A program made the position numbers and the translations under genes. A stretch of 64,000 bases of DNA, taken from G964291335 sp964291335 (GTDB lineage: Bacteria; Chloroflexota; Dehalococcoidia; Lucifugimonadales; UBA3495). Location of the stretch: positions 227,721 through 291,720 of the forward strand of contig OZ219749.1 in the NCBI GenBank assembly GCA_964291335.2. Direction: 5' to 3'. The notes beneath the pieces were generated by a model that saw only the letters and a list, made by a program, of their open reading frames with translations, did not search any database and was not told the origin of the DNA. Positions 50,816 through 59,579 of this stretch are shown piece by piece (positions within the stretch are counted from its first letter, which is position 1; each line of letters opens with the position of its first letter).

Positions 50816-53332
50816 ATGTCCATTGCCGGAACTCCGGAGACGCGCCTGGGCAGGCTCTTTGGACGCCGCCCTGATGCTGTAAATCAGGCTGAAGACGCTG
50901 CTGCTGAAGCAATCCCTTCCCTTGAGGAATCCACCGACGTTCCGGCGGAGTCCCTACCGGATAAGGGCGATTCCCCGCGCCTGAACCGTAAGGAAAGAAA
51001 TGCGGCGAAAAAGGCCGCAAAAGTCATTCCGTCCCTGAGCATGCTCACGCAGATCCGTCGGGTAGTGGATCAATGCATCGAAGATACCAGCGGGAACCGC
51101 TATGCGGTCTGGTCCGTTGCCGGCCTGGATTCCACCAGCGACCAGGTAATCAACGGCTGGCTGACAATGTTGAATTCCCTGGAGTTTCCGATTCAGATAC
51201 TGATCCGGCAGCATGCCCCGGACACTGAACCTATCCGGCAGAAGTTTGTGGAGTCCCGTCCGGAGAAGATGTTTGCCGGACGGGTGGGTGAGGTAGCCGA
51301 TTCGGCGCTGGATATGTTCCGGTCCTTTGAGCAGGGTGGCCGGGTGGTGGAACGCTGGTGGTACGTGGTCGCTGGTGAGTCCAAAGTGTTGGAGCTCAGT
51401 TCGGTAATGGCCCAGGCCGGTTTTACTGCGGAGCGGCTGGGTACGGCGCGGTTGCAGCGGTTTCTGAGTGGGTGCCTCAGCGGGATGGGAGAAGGGCACA
51501 GTCAGCCGATCTACCAGGTGCAGGAATACAGTAAGAGCCTGACGCTCAATGAACGCTGCATGGCGGTGTACGAAGTTCACAAGTGGCCCCGGCGGATTTC
51601 CCTGATGTTCCTGGAGCATCTGCTCCGGAGCGGTGAGGAGATGGATCTGTCCATGTGGATCTGGCCGGTAAGCGCCCGGGAGTCTCACACGCGGCTGCAG
51701 ACGCAGCGGGCCAGGTTCGAGGGTTCCCGGCTGGCTTCATTGCAGAAAGGCAAGCTGATATCGCCGGAAGTGGAACTGGCGATTTCTGATATTGTGCGGA
51801 TTTCCGAAGAGGTGGAGCGCGGTGTCAGTCGGCTCTTCCGACGGACTCTGACGGTGGCGATCTATGGGCGGACTGAGCAGGATCTCCGCCGGGTGGGGGA
51901 AAAGGTTACCGGGCATTTCCGGTCTTCGCTTGCCGGGGCGCGGTTGATGCGCTTCCGGCAGGGCAAAGGGTATCACAGCATGATGCCGGCAGTGCGCCGG
52001 GGTCTGGGTTCCATGGATCTGACCGACAGCGGCACTATGCTCAGGCTGTTCCCCTTTGGCCCGCAGGATTTGAATGACGGTGAAGGAACCCTGCTGGGGT
52101 TGGATCTCCGTTCCCGTACTCCCGTTATGTTCGATCCCTTCAGTCCGAAGGCGATGAACGGGCATATGGTAGTTATGGCCCGGTCGGGGGCCGGCAAATC
52201 CTTCTTTACCAAGCTCAGGGTGCTCAGGGAGTCGCTGCGGGGCATTCCCATTTACCTGATTGACCCGGAGGGTGAGTACGGGGTAATCACCCGTTCTCTG
52301 GGGGGCGATGTATTTGTTCCCGGCGCCAGCGGGCATGGGCTCAATCCCTTTCTGGTGGGTTATACCGATGAGAATGACCTGACCAACCGGATTCAGGGCC
52401 TGGGTTCGCTGGTTGGCGTAATGCTGGAGGGGGAACTGGATCAGAGTCTTAAAGCCAGCATTGATGAATGCCTTACCGCTTTTTATGCCCGGGAACTGGT
52501 GTCGGTTTCCGGGTGGGATCAGGACGGCCCCCGGATTCTGAGCCAGGGCGGGATGCAGGCTTTCCATTCTTTCCTGGAATCGCCGGACGCCAAAGACCTG
52601 GGCGGCGGGCGGCTGAGCCATCTGCTTTCCCGGTTTGCCACCGGGTCTTCCCGGTTTCTGATGCGGGGGGATGCCCGCAGCCTGCTGGAGTATGAGGCGC
52701 CGGTTACTTCCTTTAACCTGAAGCACTTGAGCGGGCCGATGAAACCGGTGGCGACGTCAGTCTGTTCGGAAGTGGTGTGGGCGCTGGCGGTCAGCCGGCC
52801 CCGGCCCCGGCTGCTGGTGGTTGACGAGTGCTGGACGGTTCTGGCTACGCCGTCCGGGGCTGAGTCTTTGATCAACATAGTGAAGCGGGCCCGGAAATAC
52901 CAGTTGGGGCTGATGACGATTACTCAGGACGTGCAGGATTTCCTGGCGGAGAATCAGGGAGCCAGTTTGATGGGGCATCATGCCGGGCGTTCTCTTTTGC
53001 AGAATTCGGCTACCAAGTTGGCTTTCAGTCAGGATCCGGCGGCTTTGCCCCAGGTGGTAGAGGCGCTAGGGCTGAGTGAGGATGTGAGCATGTTTCTGGC
53101 CGGCGCTCTGCGGGGTCAGGGCGTACTGGTCGGGGAGAGTGGAACCTGTTATCCGATTGATGTTATTTCCACCGATCAGGAGCGGGAACTGATTACGGAT
53201 GAAAGCTGGCGGCAGGACGGTGAACTGCTGCCGATGCCGGAAACTGAGGCGGAGGATGGTGTCCGGGATCGGGAACTGGCTACGATGCTACATCGGCATG
53301 TTGAAATTACCAGGGAGCGGGTAGCCCGGTGA
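50816..53332 (+). CDS. virB4: VirB4-family type IV secretion ATPase
   Basis: 838 residues. AGGAGGTGCATCAATG gives a strong start. The N-terminal ~400 residues are the VirB4 inner-membrane-associated region. The C-terminal P-loop domain has Walker A MARSGAGKSFFTKL (Lys near 461), YLIDPEGEYG, and Walker B LLVVDECW near 669, then motif LGLMTITQDVQDFL. VirB4 powers assembly and transport through the VirB3/VirB6/VirB8 channel. Its length is normal. The downstream gene starts with GTG overlapping its TGA. Confidence 0.9.
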   Translation: MSIAGTPETRLGRLFGRRPDAVNQAEDAAAEAIPSLEESTDVPAESLPDKGDSPRLNRKERNAAKKAAKVIPSLSMLTQIRRVVDQCIEDTSGNRYAVWSVAGLDSTSDQVINGWLTMLNSLEFPIQILIRQHAPDTEPIRQKFVESRPEKMFAGRVGEVADSALDMFRSFEQGGRVVERWWYVVAGESKVLELSSVMAQAGFTAERLGTARLQRFLSGCLSGMGEGHSQPIYQVQEYSKSLTLNERCMAVYEVHKWPRRISLMFLEHLLRSGEEMDLSMWIWPVSARESHTRLQTQRARFEGSRLASLQKGKLISPEVELAISDIVRISEEVERGVSRLFRRTLTVAIYGRTEQDLRRVGEKVTGHFRSSLAGARLMRFRQGKGYHSMMPAVRRGLGSMDLTDSGTMLRLFPFGPQDLNDGEGTLLGLDLRSRTPVMFDPFSPKAMNGHMVVMARSGAGKSFFTKLRVLRESLRGIPIYLIDPEGEYGVITRSLGGDVFVPGASGHGLNPFLVGYTDENDLTNRIQGLGSLVGVMLEGELDQSLKASIDECLTAFYARELVSVSGWDQDGPRILSQGGMQAFHSFLESPDAKDLGGGRLSHLLSRFATGSSRFLMRGDARSLLEYEAPVTSFNLKHLSGPMKPVATSVCSEVVWALAVSRPRPRLLVVDECWTVLATPSGAESLINIVKRARKYQLGLMTITQDVQDFLAENQGASLMGHHAGRSLLQNSATKLAFSQDPAALPQVVEALGLSEDVSMFLAGALRGQGVLVGESGTCYPIDVISTDQERELITDESWRQDGELLPMPETEAEDGVRDRELATMLHRHVEITRERVAR

Positions 53333-54375
53333 TTCTGCGAGCGGTTCTGGTTGTAGTGGCTGCTGCCGCTTTAAGTGCTGGCGGTCTGTGGGTTTATCTG
53401 ACCTGGTTTGCCGGGAATCTGAACCTGGATGGGCGGCGGCAGTGGGCAGTGGTTCGGGTTCCTACCGCGACTCCGGCGCCGACCCGGGTTCTGGTGCTGT
53501 ATGCCACCCGGGTTCGTCCTGATTTCCCCACGCTGACGCCGACGCCTACTCCTACCCCTTGGCCGACTGAGGCTTTTGTTCCGTTGGCAACTGCAACGCC
53601 GGTGGCGGTTCGTCCGGTTCTGGACATTGCCGCTGTTCGCGCGGCGGAACTGGATCCGGGGCAGTTGGGTTGCACGGACTATTACCGCAGGATGCTGATC
53701 GACTATCAGGGCCGGGAGTCTTTCGGCCCTTCAGTAGCGTATAGCATTTCCGACCGGCTGGTGGCGATTCGGGATGATTGCGCTGCCGCCGGCTGGGCTC
53801 CGGAGTTCAGTTTCAACCGGGTGTGTCTCGGCTATGAGGTTGCCGGGATAACCCTGTCTTCCGGGCTGGTAAGGACGGTAGGAGAAGTGCCCCGGGAGGA
53901 AGCTCGGGGCACCGGCCGGGATGAATCGGGGAATATCCTGGTGCATTTTGCGCGGATGTCATTGGCTGATGGACTCGGCTGCTGGTATTACCAGGCAAGC
54001 AGCCAGCAGTGGGCCTGGGTAGTGTATGGTGAGGGAAATGGAGTTGATCTTCCGCAGTTTCCGGCGTGTAATGGCTTGCTGCGGGATTTGTTGGCGGAGC
54101 GCCGGGAATATGCTGGCGGCGGCGCGGCCGGTATTGCCCGGGCGATTGACCGGACCAGGTTTGACGGCTATGGAGTTTGTTCTGATTCCTTGTGGAATCT
54201 CTTTCCGGTGAAGTCCGGCAGTAAGCTCTGTGGCGTTCAATCAGATACGGGGATAACGGCTGACGGTTCTCTTGTGGTGAACTGGCATGCGGAGTATCCG
54301 CCGGCGGGCGGAGACGTGTGCTGGGTGCTGCGTTCCGGTCGGTCCGAGTGGGAGGTTTATCCCTATGGTGGATAG
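53329..54375 (+). CDS. exported protein with N-terminal anchor and TPTP linker
   Basis: 348 residues, GTG start overlapping the virB4 stop. The N-terminal helix (AVLVVVAAAALSAGGLWVYL) is an uncleaved anchor or signal. It is followed by a Thr/Pro linker (PTLTPTPTPTPWPTEA) and a domain of ~220 residues with six or more Cys (GCTDYYRRM, LGCWYYQASSQQW, SGSKLCGV). The linker style is common in Chloroflexota cell-surface proteins. Tight coupling to virB4 suggests an extracytoplasmic part of the secretion system, perhaps in the role of VirB8 or a surface adhesin. No homologue recognised. Confidence 0.6.
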   Translation: MILRAVLVVVAAAALSAGGLWVYLTWFAGNLNLDGRRQWAVVRVPTATPAPTRVLVLYATRVRPDFPTLTPTPTPTPWPTEAFVPLATATPVAVRPVLDIAAVRAAELDPGQLGCTDYYRRMLIDYQGRESFGPSVAYSISDRLVAIRDDCAAAGWAPEFSFNRVCLGYEVAGITLSSGLVRTVGEVPREEARGTGRDESGNILVHFARMSLADGLGCWYYQASSQQWAWVVYGEGNGVDLPQFPACNGLLRDLLAERREYAGGGAAGIARAIDRTRFDGYGVCSDSLWNLFPVKSGSKLCGVQSDTGITADGSLVVNWHAEYPPAGGDVCWVLRSGRSEWEVYPYGG

Positions 54376-55240
54376 GCAATGGCGGTATTTCCGGGTCGGC
54401 TGGCTGCTGGCGGCGCTGGCAGTCCTGTCAGTTCCGGCTGCCGGCTGCGGGTCGGGTAATCCGACTTCCGCAGAAGCGCCGCTTTCTCTGGCCGAACTTA
54501 ATTCACCGGAGCATACGCCGGTGGTTACGGTGATCCGACCGCCGACGGCGACGCCCTGGCCTACTTTTACGCCGGTTCCTGCTGCTACGTCAACGGCGGT
54601 CCCCGCAGTTGCGGTCGATGCGGCGGCGACTGCCACAGCGGCGGCGGTTGATGCGGCCCCGGTATTTGCGGAGCCGGCGCCGGCTGAGGCCGATGTTTAT
54701 TGGGGTATTGGCACAGTCGGCCCGCCGGATGTTGGCGTAAATGGAAATGCGAATCCTGACGCTGCAATGGCAGGGCCGGATGTTGCGGTGGAAGTTGAGG
54801 CGGATCTCGTTCCCACCCCGACTCCTTACGGGATGCTTTACCGGGGTGGGGTGAAGTTTGTCCGGCAGAGTCTGTTTCCGGTGCAGGAGGACATCCAGCC
54901 TACTTTTATCCTGGAGCGGAACTGGGACGATATGCCGGGGAGTTACGATTTCGTTCTCAGCGGCACGCATCACGTTTACTGGGTGGTTATATTTGATGTC
55001 GGGGAGGCTCCGCCTGATTTTGAGTTTCCCGGAGTAGTCCGTTGGGTGGATATTACTCCCGGGTTTCAGCAGCTGGTAATGCATCAGACTCCGGTATTGA
55101 TTTCCCGGGAGCAGTTTTTCTTTCTGGCGGGAGTTGGGGATGAGTTCGGTCAGGTATGGTCCCGGCCGGGTCGGTATCGGGTCGAGTTTCTGGACGACCG
55201 GAATTACCTGGTTCTGGACTGGGAGTTTGAGGTGCGGTAA
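54365..55240 (+). CDS. lipoprotein with Thr/Pro/Ala linker
   Basis: 291 residues. The lipoprotein signal (VGWLLAALAVLSVPAAGC, lipobox PAAGC) is followed by a ~120-residue low-complexity linker (PPTATPWPTFTPVPAATSTA, then VDAAATATAAAVDAA). A beta-rich domain follows (YDFVLSGTHHVYWVVIFD, RVEFLDDRNYLVLDWEFEV). The gene overlaps its upstream neighbour by 11 bases and its downstream one by one base. It is another outer component of the VirB4 operon; function unknown. Confidence 0.6.
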   Translation: MVDRQWRYFRVGWLLAALAVLSVPAAGCGSGNPTSAEAPLSLAELNSPEHTPVVTVIRPPTATPWPTFTPVPAATSTAVPAVAVDAAATATAAAVDAAPVFAEPAPAEADVYWGIGTVGPPDVGVNGNANPDAAMAGPDVAVEVEADLVPTPTPYGMLYRGGVKFVRQSLFPVQEDIQPTFILERNWDDMPGSYDFVLSGTHHVYWVVIFDVGEAPPDFEFPGVVRWVDITPGFQQLVMHQTPVLISREQFFFLAGVGDEFGQVWSRPGRYRVEFLDDRNYLVLDWEFEVR

Positions 55241-56667
55241 TGCTGGCAAAAGGCGCGCTGGCGCTGCTGTTCGGTTTTGTGGCCTTCCTGGGCGGGATGG
55301 GAGTCCAGGAGGTTTGCGCGGATCCGGACGAATGTCCTGAGTTGATAACTGATTACTCCAGGAATTGCGCGGACTGGAGTACGGATTGCAGTGCTTTCTG
55401 CTATTACCCCAAGTGTCTTGACTGTACTAATGCCAGGCATCGGGATCATGGCCGCCACCGGCATTGCAGTACTAACAGTGAAGGAGAGCGCAGCTGCCGG
55501 CGGCATCGGGATCATACGAGACATACTTATGAGAAGTCTCCCTGCATTGAGTGGGAGTGGCTCTATTTCGAGGAGCCGGATGGAGAGCGGACCGACAGCT
55601 GGACGGTTGGCGGGCCGGATACGATTCTTTCTTACGGCCAGTTGCGGCCCGGGGCAGTTCCCCGGTCATTTTGCAGTATTGACGGCGCCGGGGAATATGA
55701 TATTCAGGAAGCCGGGGACGTCGGGGTTCCGGTGATGAAAAGCTGGACATTGAACCGGAATGGGACGCAGGTTCCGATAACGCCGGGACCGATAGTTAAC
55801 CGCAAGGCTGTGGAGAATTTTGACCTGCTGAAGGATCTGGTCGTCAGAGTTTGGCGGTCGACGGAATCCGGTTCGGAACTGGTAGCGTTCACCGGGGATC
55901 CGGAGGGGCCGCGTATCGATGCGGTGGAACTGATCGGGGATCGTCATGTCCGGGTTCGGGCGGTGGATCCGGAGGGGCGGGTTCTTCAGTACCGGCATTG
56001 GCTGCATAACGGTTTTGTGCCTTCGGAGGAGGATGTTCCCTATCGCTGGTCCAGCCCGGAGTTTATGTTTCCCGACGAAGTCGGCATTTACGCATTCCAG
56101 TCCCGGGCCGTCAACGGCGATGGCAAGTACAGCGGCGGTTCCAACGTAGGGTTTCAGGCCGTCGGGATGGAGGCTTTTGGCCTTGCCGGAGGTAGGCTCT
56201 TTGCGATGAAGGATGTTCCCACCGCTACGTTCCTGCCGGTGGTAGAGGGCATTGTTCGTCCGGCGCGGCCGCGGATTACGGGAATTAACCAGGTGCAGTT
56301 GGCGCTGGATGAGGTGGAGGTTAGCGTTGCGAACATTTCTGCCGGACAGGTGCAGTATCGCTGGTGGCCTTTTGACGGATTCGGGGCTGGCGACTATGCC
56401 CGGGCGGTTGATGCCGATGGGAATGTTGTTCCGGGGGAGTATGTGGATCGCTGGCAGAATGTTTCGGTTGCCGGAGGTAAATTCCGGGCAGTATTGCCGG
56501 GCAGTCCCGGCTATGTCTGGAATGAGGCCAAGCGTTTTTCCGGTGGGCAGCCGCTGCCGCTGTACGTAACTTTTGAGGTAAGGGTCATCAGCCCTTCGGG
56601 GGTATTGGGAGATCCTTCGGCTCCCTGGACCATACTGCTCTGGGGCGGAACCGATTGGGAGTGGTAA
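55240..56667 (+). CDS. secreted Cys-rich protein, third exported protein after virB4
   Basis: 475 residues. The signal peptide ends near GVQEVCADP. The first 110 residues are Cys/His/Asp-rich (CYYPKCLDCTNARHRDHG, RSCRRHRDHTRHTYE), which may bind metal. The rest is beta-rich, like fibronectin or Ig-type modules (EGPRIDAVELIGDRHVRVRA; PRITGINQVQLALDEVEVSV). It ends GGTDWEW, similar to the DSVDWDW end of the lipoprotein at 34771, a possible shared C-terminal tag. Same operon as virB4. Confidence 0.6.
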   Translation: MLAKGALALLFGFVAFLGGMGVQEVCADPDECPELITDYSRNCADWSTDCSAFCYYPKCLDCTNARHRDHGRHRHCSTNSEGERSCRRHRDHTRHTYEKSPCIEWEWLYFEEPDGERTDSWTVGGPDTILSYGQLRPGAVPRSFCSIDGAGEYDIQEAGDVGVPVMKSWTLNRNGTQVPITPGPIVNRKAVENFDLLKDLVVRVWRSTESGSELVAFTGDPEGPRIDAVELIGDRHVRVRAVDPEGRVLQYRHWLHNGFVPSEEDVPYRWSSPEFMFPDEVGIYAFQSRAVNGDGKYSGGSNVGFQAVGMEAFGLAGGRLFAMKDVPTATFLPVVEGIVRPARPRITGINQVQLALDEVEVSVANISAGQVQYRWWPFDGFGAGDYARAVDADGNVVPGEYVDRWQNVSVAGGKFRAVLPGSPGYVWNEAKRFSGGQPLPLYVTFEVRVISPSGVLGDPSAPWTILLWGGTDWEW

Positions 56668-56763
56668 GCATTAAGGGGTAAATCGTCGGGTGGGTATTAT
56701 GGTAGAATATTTCTGTGGGCCGGGAGCTTCCGCCCCGGCGCCAATTCTTTTCTGAGGTGAGGT

Positions 56764-56892
56764 ATGGCGGTAGTTGAAGAAATGGCCCAGGCGCCGGTGG
56801 AATCTCCGGTAGAGGATGAGGTGGAGGATGTGGATGGGGATGCCGACGATTCCGATGAGTCGGACGACGATGTGGACGATGAGTCGGATTAA
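56764..56892 (+). CDS. 42-residue highly acidic protein
   Basis: ATG at 56764 after GAGGTGAGGT. The second half is almost only Asp, Glu, Ser and Val (VEDEVEDVDGDADDSDESDD). It lies 96 bases after the exported Cys-rich gene and directly before the terminator, so it is the last gene of the virB4 operon. It could mimic DNA or act as an acidic tail partner. Too short for a family call. Confidence 0.5.
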   Translation: MAVVEEMAQAPVESPVEDEVEDVDGDADDSDESDDDVDDESD

Positions 56893-56929
56893 CTGATCAG
56901 TGTAATGGGCAAATAAAGGCCGAAAGAGA

Positions 56930-56969
56930 GGCCCTTTCCCCGATTTCCGGGGAAGGGGCCTTGCTTTTT
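56930..56969 (+). terminator. strong intrinsic terminator ending the virB4 operon
   Basis: GGCCCTTTCCCC (56930-56941), 7-base loop, GGGGAAGGGGCC (56949-56960): a 12-bp stem with one T:G wobble, followed by TTGCTTTTTG. It lies between the convergent operons. Confidence 0.85.
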
Positions 56970-56978
56970 GCCTGCCGG

Positions 56979-57524
56979 TTATTCCTCCTGCAGAAAGGAA
57001 TAGCCGGCGATAACCAGGTGGATCCCGGTGAACAGTACCGGTCCGGCTTCAATCGGCGCAGAGCCGGGGAGTTTCAGTCCGCTGTTGGCCGTGATGCCGG
57101 CGGTGGTATAGAGCATGACCGATGGCAGCAGTCCGGCCAGCAGGTGGGCGCCCACACTGGGGCGGTTCCGGATGGCTTTGAGAAAGGTGAATACGGCTGC
57201 CAGGGTAATCATTACCGGGATGGTAAATGCGGCGATGCTTGCCAGCAGGTTTTCCTGAAACAGTACCGTCCGGGCAGGGTCGGTAATTGCGGCGGCCATG
57301 ATTTGCGCCGCAGTGGACGGGCCGGTGTTTCCGTTCAGGTGCAGCCAGGGTAGTAGGGACAGGGAGAGGAGTGAGATCAGAATGGCGATCAGCCGGTAGG
57401 GCAGGTTGGGCAGCCGGTTCAGCCGATTCTTGATTTCCGACTGGCCGGTGCGCTTTTTGATGTTTTCCCGGATCCGGGTTATGACGCTGACGGTCCGGGT
57501 AATCGGTGGGAATTGGCGGGTCAT
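56979..57524 (-). CDS. integral membrane protein, about four helices
   Basis: 181 residues with a basic N-terminus, then four hydrophobic segments (LIAILISLLSLSLLPWL; LLASIAAFTIPVMITLAAVF; LLAGLLPSVMLYTTAGI; VLFTGIHLVIAGYSFL). GAAAGGAG precedes the ATG. Last gene of the minus-strand operon that starts with the UvrD-like helicase. It could be a membrane part of the transfer apparatus. Not a family I recognise. Confidence 0.6.
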   Translation of the reverse strand: MTRQFPPITRTVSVITRIRENIKKRTGQSEIKNRLNRLPNLPYRLIAILISLLSLSLLPWLHLNGNTGPSTAAQIMAAAITDPARTVLFQENLLASIAAFTIPVMITLAAVFTFLKAIRNRPSVGAHLLAGLLPSVMLYTTAGITANSGLKLPGSAPIEAGPVLFTGIHLVIAGYSFLQEE

Positions 57525-57555
57525 TTTATAGCTTCTCCTTTCGGGTCGGGTCGGG

Positions 57556-58395
57556 CTAGTTTACCGACGGCCCGAAGGTGCGCTGGATGTGGTCCGATTC
57601 GGCCTGGAATCGCTCCAGTTCCTGATGCAGTTGGGTAATGGCCGGCGGGATGGTCTGGAATTCGTCATAGACTGCGGCGAAATTCGCGCTGAGCCGCTGC
57701 TTGGTTATGACGATGTTCATGTTGTGCAGTTTGTCCATAATCAGTCTGGCTTGTCCCAGGGTCTGAAAGGCCTGTTCCCGCCAGTCCATATAGATTCCCC
57801 GTTCCGCGATGTCAATCCGTTCCCATCTTTCTCTTTCCTGCGTGTCGGTGATGTGGCTGGTCAGGTTGTTCTGGATGGTGAAGTATTCGTTGGCCATGGC
57901 GTCGGCGTGGTCAATCCTATAGGCGAAGCGCTTGTATTCCTGCACTGCCTGTTCGTAACGCGGTTCCCAGGCTCGCTGCAGTTGCTCTACGGCCCGGATA
58001 TATTCGGTGGGTTGGGGATTCAGCTCGGTTTGCAGAGTGTTCAGGTATTCCATGGCGTCCCGGACCGCGTGTTCGCTGGGATGGGCGTAAGCGGCGTAAG
58101 GGTCCGGGGTAGGTTCTGCATTGGGGTCTTCCTCGCCGAAGTCGGCGCTGGTTGACCCGTCATCCTGGGGGTGCAGCGGTATGCCGCTGGCATTGCCGGG
58201 GCCCGGTCCGGCCGGCGCCGGGGGGATCACGTCGGTAAAGGAATCGTTCAGCGCGTCTGCCTGATTGTTGGTCTTCTCGGTGGCGTTTACCAGGTTGGCG
58301 GCGGCGTTGGGCTGATTGCCCAGGCTTGACAGCAGAGGCCATAAAATCAGCCCGATGCTGGCAATGCCGGCGGCCAGCAAGCCGTACTTGAGCAT
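57556..58395 (-). CDS. membrane-anchored coiled-coil protein
   Basis: 279 residues. A single N-terminal helix (GLLAAGIASIGLILWPLL) anchors it. A Pro/Gly/Asp-rich linker follows to ~100, then an all-helical domain with coiled-coil character (AVEQLQRAWEPRYEQAVQEY; QLHQELERFQAESDHIQ). The start (AAGGAG, ATG at 58395) is good. Its layout is that of a periplasmic or extracellular spacer protein. Its role is not known; the neighbours are also anchored proteins. Confidence 0.6.
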   Translation of the reverse strand: MLKYGLLAAGIASIGLILWPLLSSLGNQPNAAANLVNATEKTNNQADALNDSFTDVIPPAPAGPGPGNASGIPLHPQDDGSTSADFGEEDPNAEPTPDPYAAYAHPSEHAVRDAMEYLNTLQTELNPQPTEYIRAVEQLQRAWEPRYEQAVQEYKRFAYRIDHADAMANEYFTIQNNLTSHITDTQERERWERIDIAERGIYMDWREQAFQTLGQARLIMDKLHNMNIVITKQRLSANFAAVYDEFQTIPPAITQLHQELERFQAESDHIQRTFGPSVN

Positions 58396-58483
58396 GATCT
58401 TTCTCCTTAATGGTTGTCGGGGGTATCGGTCCTTCGGTCAGGGCGGTAACGGGGGCTATGGCTGTGCCGGGGAATGGGTCCGT

Positions 58484-58768
58484 TTAGACGGTGATTGTCG
58501 GGTAAGGGGTGAAGGATGCCTGGGTGATCTCCATTTGTTTCCCCCTTAGCGGGTAGCGGCGGATGAAGATGCTTTCCCTGACGCTGACGGGGGGATGCTC
58601 GTAGCGGTACTTTTTCCGTTCCGCGTTGAAGGTCATTACCAGGTCGTGCATTTCCTTTTCGGTGGCGTGTTCCCGGGCCGCTCTGGAGGTTTTCCAGGTC
58701 AGGCCGTTCAGGCTGTGGGTTTCGAGGTAGCCGACGGGTATTTCCTGATATTGGTCGGTTTCAGGCAT
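58484..58768 (-). CDS. small soluble protein
   Basis: 94 residues, helical in the middle (SRAAREHATEKEMHDLVMTF) and Tyr/Arg-rich after it (RKKYRYEHPPVSVRESIFI). No membrane part. The ATG at 58768 lies 4 bases after the stop of the gene before it, so it is co-transcribed. Family unknown. Confidence 0.5.
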   Translation of the reverse strand: MPETDQYQEIPVGYLETHSLNGLTWKTSRAAREHATEKEMHDLVMTFNAERKKYRYEHPPVSVRESIFIRRYPLRGKQMEITQASFTPYPTITV

Positions 58769-58772
58769 TTTT

Positions 58773-59570
58773 CTATTCCTCTCCGGTCAGTTCCAGTTTG
58801 GTGTGGGTAGTGCTGTGGATGCACTCAATTATGTGTTCCTGGGTTTCCAGCCAGTGCTGGGCCATTATCCGGGCGGACCCGCTTTCCTGCAAGCGGGTCA
58901 GGTCGGCCCGGTCCTGGCATTTGAGGTAGTCGCTGGCGAAATCCCTCAGCCCTTCGTTGTTTTCCACGGTGGCGTCCAGCCCCCGGTTCCACGCGATCTG
59001 GCGGGAGATCCGCTCGGCTGGACTGAGCGTGTTATACATCGTGAGGAGGCCGTAGTTCAGCCGGGCTTCCTTTTCCGTTGGCGTTTCCTGCTGCCAGCGT
59101 TCCCAGTCAGTGTCCGGCATTCTTTTCCTGGCGCATTCTACTAGCTGTTCCTTGGTTTGCACAACTCCTTCGTTGGCAATCATCTGGTGGTAGAACCGGA
59201 TGCATTCGGTGGGATGCTGAAGGTAGAGGATCCGGTGAAACCGTTCCGGTTCGTCCTGGGCAATAGTATCAGCGGTCAGCAGCCAGATCAGTTGGGTCTG
59301 GTATTTCATTACCCGCTGGTTGATCTGTTCTGCGGTAAGCGTATGTTCCGCTTTGCCCTGCAGGGGTGCGGCGGTCAGATCGGTAATGTTCGGTACTTCG
59401 GGGGACTGGTAGGTTATGGCACGGATTAACCCCAGGATCAAGAGCAGGATAATGACGGCGGCGGCCGTTTTCAGAAGGCGCCGCCGTTTCCCGCTGCCTG
59501 GCTGCGCAGCGTTTTCTTTCCGTCGGAAGGGGTTGCTGATGCGGATTCCTGATTTCACGGAGAGATTCAA
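58773..59570 (-). CDS. single-pass membrane protein with helical exported domain
   Basis: 265 residues if the TTG at 59570 is used; a GTG four codons later is an alternative. A basic N-terminal segment (NPFRRKENAAQPGSGKRRR) precedes one membrane helix (AAAVIILLLILGLIRAI). The rest is helical with four Cys residues (ECIRFYHQM, ECARKRMPD, KCQDRAD, ECIHSTTH), perhaps disulfide-bonded. It begins 10 bases after the SF2 helicase stop. It resembles the 57556 protein in plan, so the two may form an envelope assembly. Confidence 0.6.
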   Translation of the reverse strand: MNLSVKSGIRISNPFRRKENAAQPGSGKRRRLLKTAAAVIILLLILGLIRAITYQSPEVPNITDLTAAPLQGKAEHTLTAEQINQRVMKYQTQLIWLLTADTIAQDEPERFHRILYLQHPTECIRFYHQMIANEGVVQTKEQLVECARKRMPDTDWERWQQETPTEKEARLNYGLLTMYNTLSPAERISRQIAWNRGLDATVENNEGLRDFASDYLKCQDRADLTRLQESGSARIMAQHWLETQEHIIECIHSTTHTKLELTGEE

Positions 59571-59579
59571 GCCGTTTGG

